The translations under genes were made by a program, and so were the position numbers. A DNA stretch of 61,658 nt from Bizionia argentinensis JUB59 (lineage in GTDB: Bacteria; Bacteroidota; Bacteroidia; Flavobacteriales; Flavobacteriaceae), in contig NZ_AFXZ01000061.1 of assembly GCF_000224335.1 (NCBI RefSeq), positions 1 through 61,658 on the forward strand, in the 5' to 3' direction. Positions 49,479 through 57,507 of this stretch are shown here, in pieces (within the stretch, counting starts at the first letter, position 1; each line of letters opens with the position of its first letter). The notes beneath the pieces were generated by a model, which did no database searches, was not told the origin of the DNA, and saw nothing but the letters and a program-made list of their open reading frames with translations.

Positions 49479-50846
49479 TTAGTTTTCGAACTTTATAATT
49501 TTTGTTTTTTTATTTTTTCTTAAGAAGTTTTTAATAATATGCTGAGCGTCTCGGTTGTTTTCCATCGGGGTTATTAATGATTGTAGAACCTCCCTTTTGG
49601 TTATTTGATAGTTAAGATTAAAATAGCCCAAACCTTTAAAAACACCATTTTCTATTAAAATAGCGCTGCGCTCATCTATTTCGCGAGCGCGATCAATAAT
49701 AACCATACTTTCGTTACTATAGCTGTTTTTTGCAATTAAACTTAAAACTCGATTATTATAATCTTCCGGTGATTCTTCTTGAATACAGGCACCTAAACAT
49801 TGTTTAATATCGTAATTAAAGCAACTGGTTTTCGTTGGATATAAACCAGTTAGTTTTTGACATAGCTGAAATTCCTCTACAGCATTAAATAAAAAACTTT
49901 TGGCGCTTTGTCTATTTGCAAATGTAGTTATTGGTTTTTTTCTACCATCGGCTTTATCTATAACTAAATTGATATAGCCATTTTCATCAGTAAATGAATA
50001 GAGCGCATGCGTGAAAATATTACGACGTAACGCGCGATTAAAAATAGGCTTAATACGTTTAATCTCTTCACTTTCTTTTAACAAAGCTACTAATTCACTG
50101 CCGGTATGTTCGTAGGTTACGGTAGCGGCGTCGCGTTGTAATTTTTTTGATTTTGAACTATTACTTGTAAAATGCTGACTGATTCTGTTTTTTATATTAT
50201 TGCTCTTGCCTATATAAATAATATCGCCATCTGCATTATGAATGTAATATACGCCCGTTGAATGCGGAAGTTCCTTAATAATATTTTTTAAATTGGAAGC
50301 AATTTCTTTTTTAGCTTCTAATTGAATGGTATCTTTTACAATTACTTTGTCCGAATCTTTGGAAAGCAGCATTTTAAAAAGTGTAACCGTTGCCATAGCA
50401 TCACCATTTGCGCGATGTCTATCACTAACAGGAATCCCCAAAGAGCGTGCTAATTTCCCTAAACTATAGGAGTCTTGACCAGGAATTAGTTTTTTAGACA
50501 ATTCAACCGTACATAGTGTTTTACGTTTAAAAGGAAACCCCAAACGATCGAATTCCGTTTTTAATATGCGATAGTCAAATTGTGAATTGTGAGCTACAAT
50601 AATGCAGTCTTCTGTCATTTCAACAATACGCTTAGCGACTTCATAAAATTTAGGAGCAGTGCGAAGCATCTTGCTATTAATACCTGTTAAATTCACTACA
50701 AAAGGTTGAATTTCGCGTTCAGGATTTACCAAGCTTATAAATTGATCGACTACTTTATGCCCATCAAATTTATAGATTGCTATTTCTGTAATACCTTCTT
50801 CGTTGTATTTACCACCAGTGGTTTCTATGTCGAGAATTGCGTAAAT
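49479..50846 (-). CDS. DnaQ-like exonuclease / GIY-YIG (UvrC-like) nuclease fusion
   Basis: A 455-residue fusion. The N-terminal DEDDh 3'-5' exonuclease (about 1-165) has DIETTGG near residue 7, IVAHNSQFDYRIL and HRANGDAMATV. The GIY-YIG nuclease (about 195-275) has STGVYYIHN and DIIYIGKS, and a UvrC-like Cys motif follows (CFNYDIKQCLGACI). It probably acts in DNA repair like Cho-type nucleases. No ATG, GTG or TTG precedes DIETTGG after the in-frame stop; the best start is ATT at 50844-50846 (IYAILDIETTGG). Starting at the internal TTG (50732) would delete the first catalytic acid pair. Confidence 0.85.
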   Translation of the reverse strand: MYAILDIETTGGKYNEEGITEIAIYKFDGHKVVDQFISLVNPEREIQPFVVNLTGINSKMLRTAPKFYEVAKRIVEMTEDCIIVAHNSQFDYRILKTEFDRLGFPFKRKTLCTVELSKKLIPGQDSYSLGKLARSLGIPVSDRHRANGDAMATVTLFKMLLSKDSDKVIVKDTIQLEAKKEIASNLKNIIKELPHSTGVYYIHNADGDIIYIGKSNNIKNRISQHFTSNSSKSKKLQRDAATVTYEHTGSELVALLKESEEIKRIKPIFNRALRRNIFTHALYSFTDENGYINLVIDKADGRKKPITTFANRQSAKSFLFNAVEEFQLCQKLTGLYPTKTSCFNYDIKQCLGACIQEESPEDYNNRVLSLIAKNSYSNESMVIIDRAREIDERSAILIENGVFKGLGYFNLNYQITKREVLQSLITPMENNRDAQHIIKNFLRKNKKTKIIKFEN

Positions 50847-50874
50847 AAGTATGCTGTTATTTGTTGTTGATTTT

Positions 50875-50908
50875 CATGAAAATATGCTATTTTTTGGCGT
50901 ATTTCATG
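50875..50908. repeat. Imperfect inverted repeat between yggS and the nuclease gene
   Basis: CATGAAAATATGC faces GGCGTATTTCATG across a short loop, about 11 bp with a bulge and a mismatch. It lies in the 64-nt gap ahead of the nuclease start and could be an mRNA stem-loop affecting its translation. Confidence 0.4.
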
Positions 50909-50910
50909 TT

Positions 50911-51567
50911 TTAATAATTTCGTTCGCCAAAGATACTACTTCCTACGCGAATCATGTTGCTTCCGCAATTTATTGCTAATTCGTAATCGCCACTCATGCC
51001 CATAGATATAATTTTTAAATCGGTATAAAAAATTTTTAAGTCATCAAAAACTGATTTTAATCGGTTGAATTCTGCGGTAACTTGCGCTTCATCATCTGTA
51101 AAAGTAGCCATTCCCATAACACCAGTAATTTGTATGTTTTTGAGTTCTTTGAAAATATCGGCTTGTAACATATTTATAGCATCAGCTTTAGCCATTCCAA
51201 ATTTAGAATCCTCCTCCGCAATTTTTATTTGAAGTAAGCAGTCAATAACGCGCGATTCTTTTTCAGCTTGTTTATTGATTTCTTTTAGCAGTTTAAAACT
51301 ATCCACACCGTGAATTAAACTTACAAAAGACGCCATGTATTTTACTTTGTTACGCTGTACGTGTCCAATCATGTGCCACTCGATATCTTTTGGGAGCGCT
51401 TCGTGCTTATCAACCATTTCTTGAATTTTATTTTCACCAAAAATGCGCTGGCCGGCATCATAAGCTTCCATAATATCGTTGTTAGGTTTAGTTTTTGAAA
51501 CTGCAACAAATGTTACATTTTCTGGGATTTTAGACTTTATAGATTGTAAATTTTGCTTAATTGACAT
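50911..51567 (-). CDS. PLP-binding protein of the YggS/PLPBP family
   Basis: A 218-residue single-domain TIM barrel binding pyridoxal phosphate through Lys26 (FVAVSKTKPN), with GENKIQEMVDKHEAL, WHMIGHVQRNKVKYM and SMGMSGDYELAINCGSNMIR (phosphate loop). Family members keep vitamin B6 and amino-acid pools balanced rather than catalysing a known reaction. I start at MSIKQNLQS; the longer frame would overlap the end of the upstream gene. It lies 8 nt after that gene. Confidence 0.93.
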   Translation of the reverse strand: MSIKQNLQSIKSKIPENVTFVAVSKTKPNNDIMEAYDAGQRIFGENKIQEMVDKHEALPKDIEWHMIGHVQRNKVKYMASFVSLIHGVDSFKLLKEINKQAEKESRVIDCLLQIKIAEEDSKFGMAKADAINMLQADIFKELKNIQITGVMGMATFTDDEAQVTAEFNRLKSVFDDLKIFYTDLKIISMGMSGDYELAINCGSNMIRVGSSIFGERNY

Positions 51568-51575
51568 AGTATTAA

Positions 51576-52475
51576 TTATTTTTTCCAATTAAATTCTGTT
51601 TTGGCCTTGTTTGAAAACTCTAAATCGCGAATAGGTATCGAAAACAGATCTTCCTGATAGGTTTCCGGAATATCAAAAATAGAAATTAAACCATAGCGCT
51701 GATTTTTATAATGTATAAAACTGTAAACATCGTATCTCTTATATATGGTATAATCTATAGCATGTTTTAAATATGCCTTTCTATAAAAGGGTTCAAACAA
51801 TATCCATGATTTCTCGAAATTACGCTTAATTCCAAAATTCTGATATTCCAGAATAGTAAAATCATTTTGTATTAAAGCGAAATTTTTGCCCGTTGGATAT
51901 TTATCCAATTTTCTGGTGAGTGCATAAAACTCCGATAGATTTTCGAAAGCAACATCTTCAAATACTTTTTGTTGTTCTTTTTTCTGAATGGAATCTAGAG
52001 TTACTTTTTGTGTAATTTCATAACGTAATTTGTTATACATGACCGTTTTATTCTGAAGGCCGTTTAATTGCCGTAAATCTGCTTGTTTTAAAAAGTTGTT
52101 ATCTAACCAAATAACATGATTTTTAAGATACATACTTTTAAACCAAACAGCTAATTCGCCAGTTGTAATAGCTTCATAGTAAGATGTGTTATCAGGTTCA
52201 TAGGCTAAATTGAAGCCATAATCCTTAACGAGTGTGGTTAATTCAGTTTTAAAGAAATTAATATCGCTTTCTTCAAAACTTCTATTTAATAATAGATATT
52301 TTAAATTACTTTCATATCCATAATTTTCTTCAAGCTTAATTATTTCGTTTTTAACAAGTTCATAATTATTGTAAAATAATGGATAAATTGTACTGTCTAT
52401 TACCGTGTCGCGTTTATTTTGTGAAAATAAAGTAACTGAAATAAAACCGAATAAAAGGCAGAGATACGCTTTCAT
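51576..52475 (-). CDS. Exported protein, unknown function
   Basis: A 299-residue protein with a signal peptide (1-18, ending VTLFSQ) and no domain I recognise. It is rich in aromatic and charged residues and predicted mainly helical; one stretch reads DVAFENLSEFYALTRKLDKY. No membrane helix follows the signal, so it is periplasmic or outer-membrane associated. Its start overlaps the stop of the DUF1015 gene by one base and it precedes yggS by 8 nt, so all three are co-transcribed. Confidence 0.6.
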   Translation of the reverse strand: MKAYLCLLFGFISVTLFSQNKRDTVIDSTIYPLFYNNYELVKNEIIKLEENYGYESNLKYLLLNRSFEESDINFFKTELTTLVKDYGFNLAYEPDNTSYYEAITTGELAVWFKSMYLKNHVIWLDNNFLKQADLRQLNGLQNKTVMYNKLRYEITQKVTLDSIQKKEQQKVFEDVAFENLSEFYALTRKLDKYPTGKNFALIQNDFTILEYQNFGIKRNFEKSWILFEPFYRKAYLKHAIDYTIYKRYDVYSFIHYKNQRYGLISIFDIPETYQEDLFSIPIRDLEFSNKAKTEFNWKK

Positions 52476-53713
52476 TAAAACTCATAAATAGTTATACCGC
52501 TTCGCAGTTTGGGCTCAATAAATGTTGACTTTGGTGGCATTTTTAAGCCATCGTCAGCAATTTGCTTCATTTCTTCGATCGTTACAGCAACCATGACAAA
52601 ACCGACAGCAAAATCGCCGCTATCCACATTGCTCTTTAGGTTAACAATATCTTTTTTGCCATTCATGTAAAAAATGCGCTCATCATTTCGCAAGTCTTCA
52701 ACACCTAAAATGGGTTCTAGAATAGTTTTATAAAGAATTTGCGCATCTAAACTATCTAAAGATGTATCATTATTATAAGCACTTTTTCTTAAGTAAAGCG
52801 AATAAAAATCACCATCTAAATACATACTAAAATGATGTTTCTGGGTTGGCTTATACGGATTAGTCCCCCGATTTTCAATACGATACACTGTGTCTAATTG
52901 AATTAAAAAAGCATCTTTAGATAAACCGTTTAAATCTTTTACTAAACGGTTAAATTCATGAATGCGTAAATCGGATTCAGGAATCAAATAGCTCATAAAA
53001 AAATTATAAGGTTCATCACCTTGATGATTTGGGTTTAACGCTTTCAAATCTTTATACAATAAGTAGGAAGATGCAGATCGGTGATGGCCGTCCGCAATAT
53101 AAATATGCGGCATACTTTTAAACTCTTCCTCGATATTTTTCAATAACTCTGGTTCATCTACCCGCCATAAATAATGTGTATCCCTGTAGGTTGTAGTGAA
53201 CTCATATTCCGGTCGTTCCTTTTGTTTTTCGGAGATAATGCCTTTAATTACCGCATTATCTGGATAGGTGAGGAGCACGGGCTCCGCGTTAAAGCCTACT
53301 GTTTTTAAATATTCTTTAAAAATGATTTCACGATATTCTATAGTGTCTTCGTGTTTTTTTATAAGATCGTTTTCATAATCTAAAGCACTTGTAGCGGCAA
53401 CAATTCCATTAAACTCCTGATTTTCTCTATCTACTATTTTATAAATATAATAGGTGGGTTTTTCATCTTGTACAAAAATATTTTCTTCCTTAAACTCTAA
53501 ATATCTGTTTTTGACTAATGAATACCGTTCAATACCAGAAATTTCCTTTTCAAAACGGTAGCCAGGATTTACAATATGTAAAAACGAAAATGGATTGTCG
53601 CGTAAACGCGATTCACGCTGTTCTTTGGAGTAACTTTGATAGGATCGCGCTGCCACAAGACTGACTTTGTCTCGGGTTGGACGAACCGCTTTAAAAGGAA
53701 TTATTTTAACCAT
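52475..53713 (-). CDS. DUF1015 family protein
   Basis: A 412-residue cytosolic protein. VKIIPFKAVRPTRDKVSLVA opens it, and YIYKIVDRENQEFNGIVAAT, HIYIADGHHRSASSYLLYKD and FFMSYLIPESDLRIHEFNR are the DUF1015 (SerC-linked) landmarks; ADGHHR is the most conserved. Such genes often neighbour serine synthesis or serC, not seen here. Function unknown. It is first in a run DUF1015, exported protein, yggS. Confidence 0.88.
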   Translation of the reverse strand: MVKIIPFKAVRPTRDKVSLVAARSYQSYSKEQRESRLRDNPFSFLHIVNPGYRFEKEISGIERYSLVKNRYLEFKEENIFVQDEKPTYYIYKIVDRENQEFNGIVAATSALDYENDLIKKHEDTIEYREIIFKEYLKTVGFNAEPVLLTYPDNAVIKGIISEKQKERPEYEFTTTYRDTHYLWRVDEPELLKNIEEEFKSMPHIYIADGHHRSASSYLLYKDLKALNPNHQGDEPYNFFMSYLIPESDLRIHEFNRLVKDLNGLSKDAFLIQLDTVYRIENRGTNPYKPTQKHHFSMYLDGDFYSLYLRKSAYNNDTSLDSLDAQILYKTILEPILGVEDLRNDERIFYMNGKKDIVNLKSNVDSGDFAVGFVMVAVTIEEMKQIADDGLKMPPKSTFIEPKLRSGITIYEF

Positions 53714-53734
53714 GTAACTTTCAGTATTCAGTTC

Positions 53735-53748
53735 CGATAGTTATCGGG
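53735..53748. repeat. Perfect palindrome CCGATA-GT-TATCGG
   Basis: Six-base inverted repeat with a 2-nt centre, extendable by two weaker pairs, in the gap between the DUF1015 gene and the four-helix-bundle gene. It resembles the CCGATAnnTATCGG-type palindromes I recall as repeated in flavobacterial genomes; GTTCCGAT recurs at 55105-55112. Confidence 0.5.
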
Positions 53749-53796
53749 ATTAGTGATTAGGTTATTAACTTGAGCCAAATTTTTCAGGATTTAGAA

Positions 53797-54126
53797 TCAT
53801 ATAATTAATTTACCAACCTCAACAGATTCAGTTGATAATTTATCTAAAGTTTTTTGATGTATATATTTATAAGCTAGTGAAAATTCTAACCAAATTTGTG
53901 TTTCAGAATTTTCAGCATCGCCATCACTTAATTTGCTGGTAACCTGTTTAGGATATAACCTTTTTCTATAAGTTTCAGCTAAATTGGCGCAAACACTTCT
54001 TGAAGATCTTCTAATTTGATCAGTCAATGAACATGTTTCTTCTTTAGGAAAGGATTTTGATATATTAAATATTTTCATAGCTAAAGTAAATCCTTTTTTA
54101 TATGCTAATAAATCTTGAAACCTCAT
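53797..54126 (-). pseudogene. Four-helix-bundle protein with frameshifted C-terminus
   Basis: A 109-residue protein of the family once called 23S rRNA intervening-sequence protein: FQDLLAYKKGFTLAMKIFNI, FPKEETCSLTDQIRRSSRSV and NLAETYRKRLYP, then the last helix with ETQIWLEFSLAYKYI. The frame stops after EVGKLII. Directly after, in another frame at 53765-53800, the minus strand reads MILNPEKFGSS and a stop, which is the usual family C-terminus. A small indel near 53798-53805 has therefore cut off about 11 residues. The fold may survive. Genes of this family are often stand-alone insertions. Confidence 0.75.
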
Positions 54127-54155
54127 AGTTTAAAATTGAAAGGCTAACTGACCAC

Positions 54156-55046
54156 TTATTTTAAAAACTGCTTGGCTACATTTTCAGCTTTACGACTTTC
54201 GGAATAATCATAAAAACCTTCACCAGATTTTACACCTAATTTCCCCGCTCTCACCATATTAATCAAAAGTGGGCATGGTGCGTATTTAGGGTTTTTAAAT
54301 CCGTCGTACATAACATTTAAAATAGATAAGCACACATCTAGTCCAATAAAATCGGCTAGTTGTAATGGTCCCATTGGATGTGCCATACCTAGCTTCATAA
54401 CGGTATCTATTTCTTCAACACCAGCAACGCCATTATATAAAGTTTCAATAGATTCGTTAAGCATAGGCATTAAAATACGGTTAGCTACAAAACCTGGGTA
54501 ATCGTTGACTTCTGTCGGTATTTTTCCTAATTTTTTAGAAAGTTCCATAATGGTTTTTGTCACATCGTTACTCGTGCTATAACCGCGAATAATTTCTACT
54601 AACTTCATGATCGGCACTGGGTTCATAAAATGCATGCCAATAACTTGACTTGGCCTGTTAGTAACAGCTGCAATTTGTGTGATGGAAATAGAAGATGTGT
54701 TCGTAGCCAATATGGTATCTTGAGAACAAACAGCGTCTAACTGCTTAAATATTTTTAACTTTAAATCGATGTTTTCAGTAGCAGCTTCAACTACTAAATT
54801 CACATTTTTAACACCTTCAACCGTATCGGTATATGTGGTAATATTATCTAACGTTTCTTGTTTTTGAGCTTCGGTGATCTTTTCTTTAGCAACCATTCTA
54901 TCTAGATTTTTAGAAATGGTAGCTAAACCTTTTTTTAAGGACTCTTCACTAATATCAATTAATTGTACTTTAAAACCACTTTGTGCAAATGTATGTGCAA
55001 TGCCATTTCCCATGGTTCCGGCTCCTATTACTGCTATGTTTTTCAT
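54156..55046 (-). CDS. 3-hydroxybutyryl-CoA dehydrogenase
   Basis: Oxidises or reduces 3-hydroxyacyl-CoA with NAD(P), in butyrate or fatty-acid metabolism. The 296-residue protein has the Rossmann motif IGAGTMGNGIAHTF (7-20), catalytic His in GMHFMNPVPIMKLVEI, NDYPGFVANRILMPMLNE and the C-terminal LGMAHPMGPLQLADFIGLDV. Partner enzymes are not in the window, so pathway direction is open. Two palindromes lie directly before its start codon. Confidence 0.93.
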   Translation of the reverse strand: MKNIAVIGAGTMGNGIAHTFAQSGFKVQLIDISEESLKKGLATISKNLDRMVAKEKITEAQKQETLDNITTYTDTVEGVKNVNLVVEAATENIDLKLKIFKQLDAVCSQDTILATNTSSISITQIAAVTNRPSQVIGMHFMNPVPIMKLVEIIRGYSTSNDVTKTIMELSKKLGKIPTEVNDYPGFVANRILMPMLNESIETLYNGVAGVEEIDTVMKLGMAHPMGPLQLADFIGLDVCLSILNVMYDGFKNPKYAPCPLLINMVRAGKLGVKSGEGFYDYSESRKAENVAKQFLK

Positions 55047-55081
55047 TGAAAATTTATTTTCATTCCCTTAAAAAAGGGAAT
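55047..55081. repeat. Two abutting palindromes before the dehydrogenase gene
   Basis: TGAAAAT-TT-ATTTTCA (55047-55062) begins on the base next to the start codon, and ATTCCCTT-AAAA-AAGGGAAT (55062-55081) follows, sharing one base. Both are perfect. They may be operators or leader hairpins; no T-run follows either on the minus strand. Confidence 0.5.
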
Positions 55082-55177
55082 CTTGTTAATGTAATGTTTA
55101 ATGTTACTTATGAGTTCCGATATTAATCAGAAAGAAATTTCCCTCTCTTAACCTTTATGTAAATGACGTATAATGAG

Positions 55178-55197
55178 ATTCCCACTTTCGTGAGAAT
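55178..55197. repeat. Hairpin ATTCCCAC-TTTC-GTGAGAAT
   Basis: An 8-bp stem with one mismatch and a 4-nt loop at the 3' end of the Gfo/Idh oxidoreductase gene. Without a T-run it is a weak terminator; it resembles dispersed intergenic hairpins. Confidence 0.4.
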
Positions 55198-56156
55198 TAA
55201 AATTGATTAATAATCATTGTTGCCACACGCAATGCTTCTGTGCCATCGTGAAGTGTAACAACTGGCGTTGTGTTATTATTAATGGCATCGGCAAAAGTCT
55301 CCAATTCATCTAAAATGGCATTATTATCCGTTACATCTGGATTGTCAAAATAGATTTGCTTTTTAACACCTTCGGCATTTTGTAAAACCATATCAAAATC
55401 GCCAGGAATTTCTGGAGCATCTTTCATTTTTACCACTTCACATTTCTTCTCTAGAAAATCGACAGAAATATAAGCATCACGTTGAAAAAACCGGGTTTTA
55501 CGCATGTTTTTTAATGAAATCCTACTGGCAGTTAAATTAGCAACACAGCCATTTTCAAATTCAATTCGGGCGTTGGCAATATCTGGCGTATCGCTAATAA
55601 CTGAAACGCCACTAGCAGAAACACTTTTTACTTTAGATTTTACAACACTCAAAATAATATCAATATCATGAATCATTAAATCTAAAACTACAGGAACATC
55701 CGTTCCTCGCGGATTAAATTCCGCCAAGCGGTGTGTTTCAATAAACATGGGGTTTTCAATTTTATCTTTAACGGCTATAAACGCCGGGTTAAAACGTTCC
55801 ACATGTCCAACTTGTCCACGAATATTATGGTGGGAGAGGAGTTCACGAATTTCTTCAGCCTCTTCAACCGTATTAGTAATTGGTTTTTCAATAAAAATAT
55901 GTTTGCCTTGTGCTATGGCTTTTTTAGCACAATCGTAATGTGAAAGGGTAGGCGTTACAATGTCTACCATATCAACAGCAGCAATAAGCGCATCGATGGT
56001 GTTAAAGTATTTATAGCCAAATTCGGCTTCTACTTTTTTAGCATTGGCTTCATCGGCATCGTAGAATCCTACAAGTTCATATTTATCAGACTGGCTTAAG
56101 AGCCGTAAATGAATTTTACCTAAATGGCCTGCGCCTAAAACACCTGCTTTTATCAT
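55197..56156 (-). CDS. Gfo/Idh/MocA-family oxidoreductase
   Basis: A 319-residue NAD(P)-dependent sugar-type dehydrogenase. The Rossmann motif is KAGVLGAGHLGKIHLRLL (3-20) and EKPITNTVEEAEEIRELL carries the catalytic EKP lysine; VGHVERFNPAF and VVLDLMIHDIDIIL give the C-terminal domain and its catalytic His. The substrate is unknown. I start at MIKAGVLGAG because a -7 box (56174-56181) lies between it and the upstream ATG. Confidence 0.9.
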   Translation of the reverse strand: MIKAGVLGAGHLGKIHLRLLSQSDKYELVGFYDADEANAKKVEAEFGYKYFNTIDALIAAVDMVDIVTPTLSHYDCAKKAIAQGKHIFIEKPITNTVEEAEEIRELLSHHNIRGQVGHVERFNPAFIAVKDKIENPMFIETHRLAEFNPRGTDVPVVLDLMIHDIDIILSVVKSKVKSVSASGVSVISDTPDIANARIEFENGCVANLTASRISLKNMRKTRFFQRDAYISVDFLEKKCEVVKMKDAPEIPGDFDMVLQNAEGVKKQIYFDNPDVTDNNAILDELETFADAINNNTTPVVTLHDGTEALRVATMIINQF

Positions 56157-56173
56157 TTTATTATCGTTTTGAA

Positions 56174-56181
56174 CAAAAATA
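56174..56181 (-). promoter_or_regulatory. -7 box of the Gfo/Idh gene (TATTTTTG)
   Basis: Minus-strand TATTTTTG lies 17 nt before the chosen ATG and after the alternative start at 56195, so it decides for the shorter protein. Confidence 0.45.
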
Positions 56182-56312
56182 AGGTTTTTCATCATTTATT
56201 TATGTGAAAATAGGCATAAAATATAGGCTTTTAAAATGTGGATAAGTTACGGCTGTTTAATTTTAACCCTTGGAATGTTTGTGTAATTTTATGCTTTAAT
56301 AAACAAGATACA

Positions 56313-56954
56313 TTGAAAGATACATTTAGACATAAAGGCATGCGCCAGCAACTTGTACAGGTTGTTAAAGATAAAGGAATTACAGATACGAATGTACTAA
56401 AAGCTATTGGTAAAATCCCACGTCATTTATTTATGGATTCTGGTTTTTTAGATCATGCTTACCAAGACAAAGCATTTCCTATTGGTGCTGATCAAACTAT
56501 ATCGCAACCTTACACCGTTGCATTTCAGTCTGAATTACTACAAATTCAAAAAGGCGATAAAGTTTTAGAAATAGGTACAGGAAGTGGTTATCAAACAGCA
56601 GTGCTTTGTGAGCTTGGCGCTCAAGTTTACAGTATAGAGCGTCAACATGAACTGTTTAAAAAAACAAGTAAGTTTTTACCGAAATTGGGCTATCGCGCTA
56701 AAAAATTAATTTTTGGTGATGGTTATATCGGTTTAAAAGAAGAAGCACCTTTTAATAGTATAATTGTTACAGCAGGTGCGCCTTTTGTGCCGAGTCCGTT
56801 ATTGAGTCAATTAGCTATTGGGGGGCGATTGGTAATTCCTGTTGGTGATAACGTTCAAACCATGACGTTATTTATTAGAAATAGCGCTAAAGATTTTGAA
56901 AAGCACGAATTTGGTGAATTCCGTTTTGTACCGCTTTTAGAAAATAAAAATTAA
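56313..56954 (+). CDS. pcm: Protein-L-isoaspartate O-methyltransferase
   Basis: Repairs isoaspartyl residues in aged proteins using SAM. From the TTG at 56313 (MKDTFRHKGMRQQLVQVVKD) the protein is 213 residues, the family length; the open frame back to a GTG at 56238 adds an unlikely Cys/Trp-rich leader. Signatures: DQTISQPYTVAFQSELL, the SAM loop VLEIGTGSGYQTAVL and RLVIPVGDN. An isolated perfect DnaA box (TGTGGATAA) lies upstream at 56237-56245. Confidence 0.93.
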   Translation: MKDTFRHKGMRQQLVQVVKDKGITDTNVLKAIGKIPRHLFMDSGFLDHAYQDKAFPIGADQTISQPYTVAFQSELLQIQKGDKVLEIGTGSGYQTAVLCELGAQVYSIERQHELFKKTSKFLPKLGYRAKKLIFGDGYIGLKEEAPFNSIIVTAGAPFVPSPLLSQLAIGGRLVIPVGDNVQTMTLFIRNSAKDFEKHEFGEFRFVPLLENKN

Positions 56955-56973
56955 TATTTTTTTCGACTTTAAA

Positions 56974-57498
56974 TTAATCTGGTAAATAATCTCTAGGAAT
57001 TGGTTTTACAGGTGTTTCCTGCATCCAATAGACGTTTATAATCCACCAACGCATTCCGTCATTTAATAACTGAATACTTTTAATGCCACGCATGGCAGGG
57101 TATGGATCATCCTCGCTATGATATACTTGAAACGTGCTAAAAACATGTGCAATATTACCAAAAACATCCATTTTACGATGAATCTCTTTTTCAATGTAAC
57201 CTTTGCTTTTTAGCCATTCGCCAGAAACGTCTTTATATTCATCCGCGCTCATATATTTCGCTAAATGATTGCCGTCTAAACTCCTTCCTGTTGGAATAAT
57301 TTTCGCTCCTGGATAAAACAAATATTTATAATCTGTCCAATTCCGGTCGTAACCTTTTTTACCCGAATTAACGGCATATAATTCAGTTATGATGGCATCA
57401 ATAGTACCAACCTTTCTAGAACTTGGATCTAGTAGTAGTTGGGCTTGTAATTGTGAAAATAGTATAAAAAAGACTAAAAAAATAAGAGTTTTTTTCAT
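56974..57498 (-). CDS. Exported NTF2-like (SnoaL-type) protein
   Basis: A 174-residue protein with a signal peptide (1-19, ending QLQAQ) and an NTF2-like cone fold suggested by IDAIITELYAVNSGKKGYDR, YKYLFYPGAKIIPTG, MDVFGNIAHVFSTFQVYHSE and RWWIINVYWMQE. Such proteins may bind small ligands; no catalytic residues can be named. It lies 10 nt after smpB on the same strand and is probably co-transcribed. Confidence 0.7.
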   Translation of the reverse strand: MKKTLIFLVFFILFSQLQAQLLLDPSSRKVGTIDAIITELYAVNSGKKGYDRNWTDYKYLFYPGAKIIPTGRSLDGNHLAKYMSADEYKDVSGEWLKSKGYIEKEIHRKMDVFGNIAHVFSTFQVYHSEDDPYPAMRGIKSIQLLNDGMRWWIINVYWMQETPVKPIPRDYLPD

Positions 57499-57507
57499 GA
57501 GTAAGCA

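Noticed and set aside
50938-50945. TATCTTTG promoter box inside the end of yggS
   Set aside because: It encodes the conserved SIFG residues of YggS, so the match is explained by coding constraint.
56237-56245. Perfect DnaA box TGTGGATAA upstream of pcm
   Set aside because: Single copy, far from dnaA, with no box cluster or AT-rich unwinding element; chance occurrence is expected in 60 kb.
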